Shown piece after piece: positions 5,962 through 9,374 of a stretch of 9,374 nt of DNA. The translations under genes were made by a program, and so were the position numbers. The notes beneath the pieces were generated by a model, which worked only from the letters and a program-made list of their open reading frames with translations, did not search any database and was not told the origin of the DNA. Within the stretch, counting starts at the first letter, position 1. Every line of letters begins with the position of its first letter. Origin of the DNA: Candidatus Aminicenans sakinawicola JGI OTU-1 (GTDB taxonomy: Bacteria; Acidobacteriota; Aminicenantia; Aminicenantales; Aminicenantaceae); assembly GCA_000493965.1 (NCBI GenBank), contig AWNV01000091.1:1-9374 (forward strand), given 5' to 3'.

Positions 5962-6729
5962 AAACAATCCAGCAAACAAAACATCTGCATGGAACATCTC
6001 ACGTGTTCTGCGCCTGACTTTCCAATCTACAGTCTCTTTTATATCGAGATAGAACCAGAATTCATCAAAAAGTCTTAACTTATCCACATAATAAATCCCG
6101 AAATCACTGAAATTATCGATAATAATCTTGCCAACTTCTTTTCCCTTATCATCACGAACTACAATTCTATTAGTATCTTCGATTTTATCCAGTTTTCCAT
6201 ATATTTTACATTTACCCTTTTCTTCCCACGTATTCTTCTTATCATAGGCAAGATTTTCTAAGGGGACAAAATCACCCCTTTCTTTTAAGCCTATGTAATC
6301 TTCGAGAACTACTTCCTCACTTCTTGTAAAAACATTCATCCACTCTCCATTCTCATCCTTAACATCAATCTTATCAGCAACTAAAATAGAAGGCCTTTCA
6401 GGAGAAAATGTTCCCTCCCCCTTGACCTCTTTTCCTATCAGAGTGCTTATGTCGCCTGATTCCAAATTCCCCTGAACAATTATATCAAAACCTCGAGCTT
6501 CAGGGATAAAAACACATTTGCCAAAAGCAACTTTCACACTTCCTTCGAACTCAATGATTTCTTCTTTTTTAGGGGCAATGTTTTCTTGTTCCGATATTTC
6601 TTCCGCCTTTTTACAAGCCACTATTCCTACAAAGACCAATAAAAAAGCTAAACAAGTCAACCCCACGATACGAAACATTATACCTAACTTTTCTTTTCTA
6701 TCTGTTGAAATCAATCTCCTATTAGCCAT
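5959..6729 (-). CDS. Putative lipoprotein of unknown function
   Basis: I do not recognise the family. The 256-residue product has a basic N-region, a hydrophobic stretch (about 19-38, IVGLTCLAFLLVFVGIVA) and a lipobox ending VAC with Cys39, followed by KK and an acidic linker. It should be a lipidated periplasmic or outer-membrane protein. The mature part (about 58-256) is charged and predicted mostly beta. Short strands with Gly turns (FEGSVKVAFGKCVF, KGEGTF, KIYGKLDKIED) hint at OB-like or small beta-barrel units, but this is a guess. The first ATG is supported by GGAGGT at 6737-6742, 7 bases upstream. A later Met18 would give a more usual lipoprotein signal length but lacks a ribosome site. 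It has its own promoter at 6840-6868. Confidence 0.72.
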   Translation of the reverse strand: MANRRLISTDRKEKLGIMFRIVGLTCLAFLLVFVGIVACKKAEEISEQENIAPKKEEIIEFEGSVKVAFGKCVFIPEARGFDIIVQGNLESGDISTLIGKEVKGEGTFSPERPSILVADKIDVKDENGEWMNVFTRSEEVVLEDYIGLKERGDFVPLENLAYDKKNTWEEKGKCKIYGKLDKIEDTNRIVVRDDKGKEVGKIIIDNFSDFGIYYVDKLRLFDEFWFYLDIKETVDWKVRRRTREMFHADVLFAGLF

Positions 6730-6736
6730 AACTCAC

Positions 6737-6742
6737 ACCTCC
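6737..6742 (-). promoter_or_regulatory. Ribosome binding site fixing the lipoprotein start
   Basis: A consensus GGAGGT lies 7 bases before ATG 6727-6729. It supports the longer protein with a 22-residue region before the hydrophobic core rather than the start at Met18. Confidence 0.65.
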
Positions 6743-6839
6743 AAAACTTTAATCATTCAATATCACCACAAAATACCGCAGAAGCTTTTTCTTTCTACAG
6801 AAGAAACACTTCTTCCTTTTCTTCCTTAAATTAGGATAT

Positions 6840-6868
6840 TTTATACCATTGAAGCTAATAAAAGTAAA
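6840..6868 (-). promoter_or_regulatory. Sigma-70-type promoter of the lipoprotein gene
   Basis: Minus-strand TTTACT (6863-6868), a 17-base spacer and TATAAA (6840-6845) form a fair promoter. The start would be near 6833, leaving a purine-rich leader of about 100 bases with a small AGAAG/CTTCT hairpin. I see no intrinsic terminator for the upstream gene in the 210-base spacer, so read-through is also possible. Confidence 0.45.
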
Positions 6869-6939
6869 GAAGAAAATTAATTATTGTCCAGTAAAATTTA
6901 ATCAGGCTTCAGGTTTTAATACGGCAGAGAAGTAGTTTC

Positions 6940-9045
6940 TTACTTTATTCTTATTTTTTTGCTCGATGAAGAACTAGAAGAAACTCTGCTTGAAGAACGG
7001 CTGACTTTTGATTTAAAAGAACTTGAAGTCTGCTTGGGAACAGAATAACTTCTCGACGAGGAAACTTTTTTCCCTACCGAACTTAAGGAAGTCCTACTTC
7101 TTGAATAATTTTTAGACGGAGCCGTATAAAATCTCTTTTTTACAGAGCTATTAAAGGATGAACCAACACTGGAAGAATATCTGGACCTTATTACGCTACT
7201 CGATGCACTAACCCCTGATGATTTTGAATACAGACGAGTCTTGTTTTGGCTCGTACCGGTTCTGTAGCGAGAAGAAAAATTTGAGCTTCGGGAAGAATAA
7301 CTCTTAATAGATGATGACTTAACTCCTGTTCTGGATGTCTTCTGTGAACTTAATCCACTGTTTTTTTTCAACGTCCGCCTGTTCAATTCTGGATTAGATG
7401 GGTAAATTCTGCTTTTATAATTATTTATCGAGGTTCTTGATGAATAGGCATTAGCAGATCTAGAGGCAAGACCAGTCCCGCTATTCTTTGAGAAAGAAGA
7501 GCTTTTCTGTTTAACTGGGACAGAAGAAATTGAACGTGAAAATGAAGTCCGCTGCGAAGGATAATTTTTTATCTTAGACCGGGAACTGTATTTTTGAGAC
7601 GAATCCGATTTAACACCCCCAGAAAGATGTGCTTTCACAGGCTGAGAATACCTGTTCTTTTCAGAGTATAACCGTGAATTAGACATATTCGATGTTATGG
7701 GTCTTTTAATCAAAGAAGTCTTGACTCGGGAAGGGCTCGCACGAGAAGGCAAACCAGAGCTTTTTGCCGAAGAGTATGTTTTCCCAACATTACGTATTTT
7801 TGATCTTGAAAAAACCTCTACCGCAGCGGAATCATGCATTCTTACTTTATTCTTTGCAAGGCTACTATCCGGCTGTAAAGATGACAAAGATATTTTTCCA
7901 AGCCGTGTAACCTGGTTCTTAGTTAATGCAACTTTAGTTATTTGTCGGGCCTGAAGTTGATTCTTATGAACCACTGTTAGGGCTCGGGAATTGACAGGAT
8001 AATGACCGCCATAATACCTGCTATAAAAATGATTATTGACGATAACCACTGGATAACCATAATAGCTTAAAGGGCACCACCCAAAATAATTATACCCCCT
8101 GTGCCAATGTACCCATGCAGGTCCCCAAGATCTTGTTGGAATCCAGTACCATCCAAGGCCCAACCTCCAGTGCCATCTCCCATAATGATATACACTCCAT
8201 CCCCAAGGCTCATAGGGAACCCAGGTCCATCCGATAATGGGATACCAGGTCCATCTTCCATTATAATAAGGCCTCCATGAAGCATAATGCACATTTGGAA
8301 TCCAGACATGTCCATAAGGGCGCTCATAAACCCATCGTCCGTTATAGGCCAATTCAGACTCATATTCATAAAGTTCAGAAGGAAGATAACTTCTTCCTAC
8401 ACTTCGATTACACAATTCATCGCGAGACCTGTTCCATTCTGCAAAACTCTCTCCGCTGTTTTCATAAAACCGATCCTCATCAGAAGAAAAACATCCATTT
8501 TGAGCTATCAACGTCTCTTCAGCATTCACCAATAAAGAGCCCTTTTCCCCCGCAGCTTCCGCTGCTCCTTCAAGCACATGAAACTCTGTTTCTTTGTTAT
8601 CTCTTACAATAAAATTATAAAGCCCTTTATCCAATATATAGAAGGAAGCATCCGGTGTATGTATTTCAAAATCCTTTTCTCTCTCTAAAAAATTTACTCT
8701 CAAATATGCACTTCCAGAAAGCAGATTGAGTTTAATCAGGTCATTCTCTCTCCTCGGAAGATTGATAAAATCAACCTGAGTAAAGCTGTCAACACGCAAG
8801 TAATTTTTCCTTCCAAAATGAACCTCTGCACGTCCATCTCTTGTCCCCAGTTTTTCACCTTCAACAAGCACTAAATTTACAGTACCTTCCTCATATCCCA
8901 GATCTTCTGTTCTCTGGATAAATACATCTCCCTTCACATAACTTAACCTAGCATAACTATAACCGTAATATTCAGGGGCCTCATATGAAAAAGTCAAAGA
9001 AACAAAAAAAGCCAAACATACGATAAAAATCATTATCTTTTTCAT
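6940..9045 (-). CDS. Exported FecR-domain protein with tandem GRW (DUF6600-like) repeats and a Ser/Arg-rich tail
   Basis: The 701-residue product has a Sec signal peptide (1 to about 20, KKIMIFIVCLAFFVSLTFS). A FecR-like domain follows at about 33-180 (SYVKGDVFIQR, EGEKLGTRDGRAEVHFG, LRVDSFTQVDF, LLSGSAYLRV, FEIHTPDASF). An aromatic module lies at about 230-330. In it GRW recurs at residues 236, 263 and 289 (period 26-27), each followed by a GxxWxP-type strand and Trp/Tyr-rich loops, as in DUF6600-type proteins. From about 380 to the end it is low-complexity, basic and Ser-rich, ending in a Ser run and KKIRIK. FecR domains in non-iron contexts often sit on envelope proteins. I infer a cell-surface or periplasmic structural or polymer-binding protein; no enzymatic residues are visible. 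The start is supported by AGGAGG at 9051-9056, and a sigma-54 promoter lies directly upstream. Confidence 0.85.
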   Translation of the reverse strand: MKKIMIFIVCLAFFVSLTFSYEAPEYYGYSYARLSYVKGDVFIQRTEDLGYEEGTVNLVLVEGEKLGTRDGRAEVHFGRKNYLRVDSFTQVDFINLPRRENDLIKLNLLSGSAYLRVNFLEREKDFEIHTPDASFYILDKGLYNFIVRDNKETEFHVLEGAAEAAGEKGSLLVNAEETLIAQNGCFSSDEDRFYENSGESFAEWNRSRDELCNRSVGRSYLPSELYEYESELAYNGRWVYERPYGHVWIPNVHYASWRPYYNGRWTWYPIIGWTWVPYEPWGWSVYHYGRWHWRLGLGWYWIPTRSWGPAWVHWHRGYNYFGWCPLSYYGYPVVIVNNHFYSRYYGGHYPVNSRALTVVHKNQLQARQITKVALTKNQVTRLGKISLSSLQPDSSLAKNKVRMHDSAAVEVFSRSKIRNVGKTYSSAKSSGLPSRASPSRVKTSLIKRPITSNMSNSRLYSEKNRYSQPVKAHLSGGVKSDSSQKYSSRSKIKNYPSQRTSFSRSISSVPVKQKSSSFSKNSGTGLASRSANAYSSRTSINNYKSRIYPSNPELNRRTLKKNSGLSSQKTSRTGVKSSSIKSYSSRSSNFSSRYRTGTSQNKTRLYSKSSGVSASSSVIRSRYSSSVGSSFNSSVKKRFYTAPSKNYSRSRTSLSSVGKKVSSSRSYSVPKQTSSSFKSKVSRSSSRVSSSSSSSKKIRIK

Positions 9046-9068
9046 TTTCGCCTCCTAATGACAACAAA

Positions 9069-9085
9069 AGCAAAAAATATGCCAA
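9069..9085 (-). promoter_or_regulatory. Sigma-54 (RpoN) promoter of the FecR/GRW gene
   Basis: Minus-strand TTGGCATATTTTTTGCT fits the -24/-12 consensus YTGGCACGrNNNTTGCW. TTGGCA and TTGCT are intact, and GG and GC are separated by exactly 10 bases. The predicted start is near 9058-9059, so the leader is only about 14 bases and contains little more than the AGGAGG ribosome site. Expression should need RpoN and an enhancer-binding activator. I found no clear activator dyad upstream. Confidence 0.7.
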
Positions 9086-9338
9086 TTAACTTCCCCCTGT
9101 TTATGAAAAAACAAAAGATCCTGACTGTACTTATTTAAGGACAATTGACCAGATAATGATAAGACCTAAAGAGAAAATATAGACCAATTTAACTCGTTCT
9201 CAATGGAAGTCTCATAACTGCTTTATTCTATACCCTAGGCTAGATCACAACCTAACAGCGTAAAGCAGATGAATTTGAGGGGATGGAAGAAGCGACATTG
9301 AAAGATTTAGCGCCTTTTTGAGTCGATCTTCGAGAGAA

Positions 9339-9353
9339 CCCGACGAAGTCGGG
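9339..9353. other. GC-rich perfect hairpin CCCGAC-GAA-GTCGGG
   Basis: A 6-bp all-perfect stem with a 3-base loop stands out in AT-rich surroundings. On the minus strand it is followed by TTCTCTC and on the plus strand by CCTGATGG, so it is at most a weak terminator for a minus-strand gene beyond the right edge. It may be part of a dispersed repeat. Confidence 0.4.
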
Positions 9354-9374
9354 CCTGATGGATGTGTGAGCACT

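Larger units (their letters stand above)
9046..9374. other. Non-coding right-end region
   Basis: No gene of normal size is visible in 329 bases. Next to the FecR gene are its ribosome site and a sigma-54 promoter (9069-9085). The middle is AT-rich without clear repeats. The last ~60 bases are richer in GC and hold a perfect hairpin (9339-9353). A 20-codon open stretch on the plus strand ending in TGA at 9318-9320 reads like a protein tail (DEFEGMEEATLKDLAPF) but is closed upstream by TAA and has no start of its own. Confidence 0.5.

Noticed and set aside
8067..8369. A 100-codon minus-strand frame rich in Gly, Met and Asp repeats (LSDGPGFPMS-like)
   Set aside because: It lies entirely inside the GRW-repeat region of the FecR gene in another frame; its apparent repeats are the frame-shifted image of the Trp/Gly/Pro codons of that module, and it has no ribosome site.
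8277..8612. Two overlapping plus-strand frames of 82-111 codons
   Set aside because: Both are antisense to the FecR gene, which has clear domain structure, a signal peptide and a ribosome site; these frames have none of these.
9112..9147. Plus-strand short frame beginning MKKQKILTVLI
   Set aside because: It looks like the start of a signal peptide but stops after 11 codons and has no Shine-Dalgarno.

Overview
The window is AT-rich bacterial DNA in which every gene I can support lies on the minus strand, so transcription runs from high to low coordinates. It points to an anaerobic bacterium with a Gram-negative-type envelope. The evidence is an oxygen-sensitive class III ribonucleotide reductase, a lipoprotein signal, a Sec-exported FecR/Trp-rich surface-type protein, a good sigma-54 promoter and NrdR-type operators. 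The FecR plus GRW-repeat protein resembles those I associate with Aminicenantes/Acidobacteriota-type genomes. That placement is an inference, not something the sequence proves.

Layout in transcription order. 9374-9046: non-coding, with a GC-rich perfect hairpin near the right edge and a sigma-54 promoter next to the first gene. 9045-6940: exported protein with a FecR-like domain, three tandem GRW repeats and a long Ser/Arg/Lys-rich tail. 6729-5959: lipoprotein of unknown function with its own sigma-70-like promoter. 5888-5277: HAD-family phosphatase, whose promoter carries a perfect palindrome between -35 and -10. 5276-4853: a 424-base gap holding the nrdD promoter, a pair of NrdR boxes and a structured leader. 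4852-1398: tight operon nrdD - thioredoxin/glutaredoxin-like protein - nrdG - dut. 1272 (or 1248)-325: four-helix membrane protein with a degenerate HD-GYP-like domain, behind its own promoter and a possible 43-codon coupled ORF. 111-1: the start of a further membrane protein cut by the window edge.

The best understood unit is the 4852-1398 operon, a dNTP-supply cassette. NrdG installs the glycyl radical on NrdD, and NrdD makes dNTPs anaerobically. The small CxxC redoxin probably supplies electrons, and Dut removes dUTP and feeds dTTP synthesis. A Ser where formate-type NrdDs have Asn, together with the redoxin gene, argues for a thiol-dependent class III enzyme. The operator pair indicates control by NrdR. 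The remaining genes look like independent transcription units for envelope functions and signalling. I see no mobile element, CRISPR array, tRNA or rRNA.
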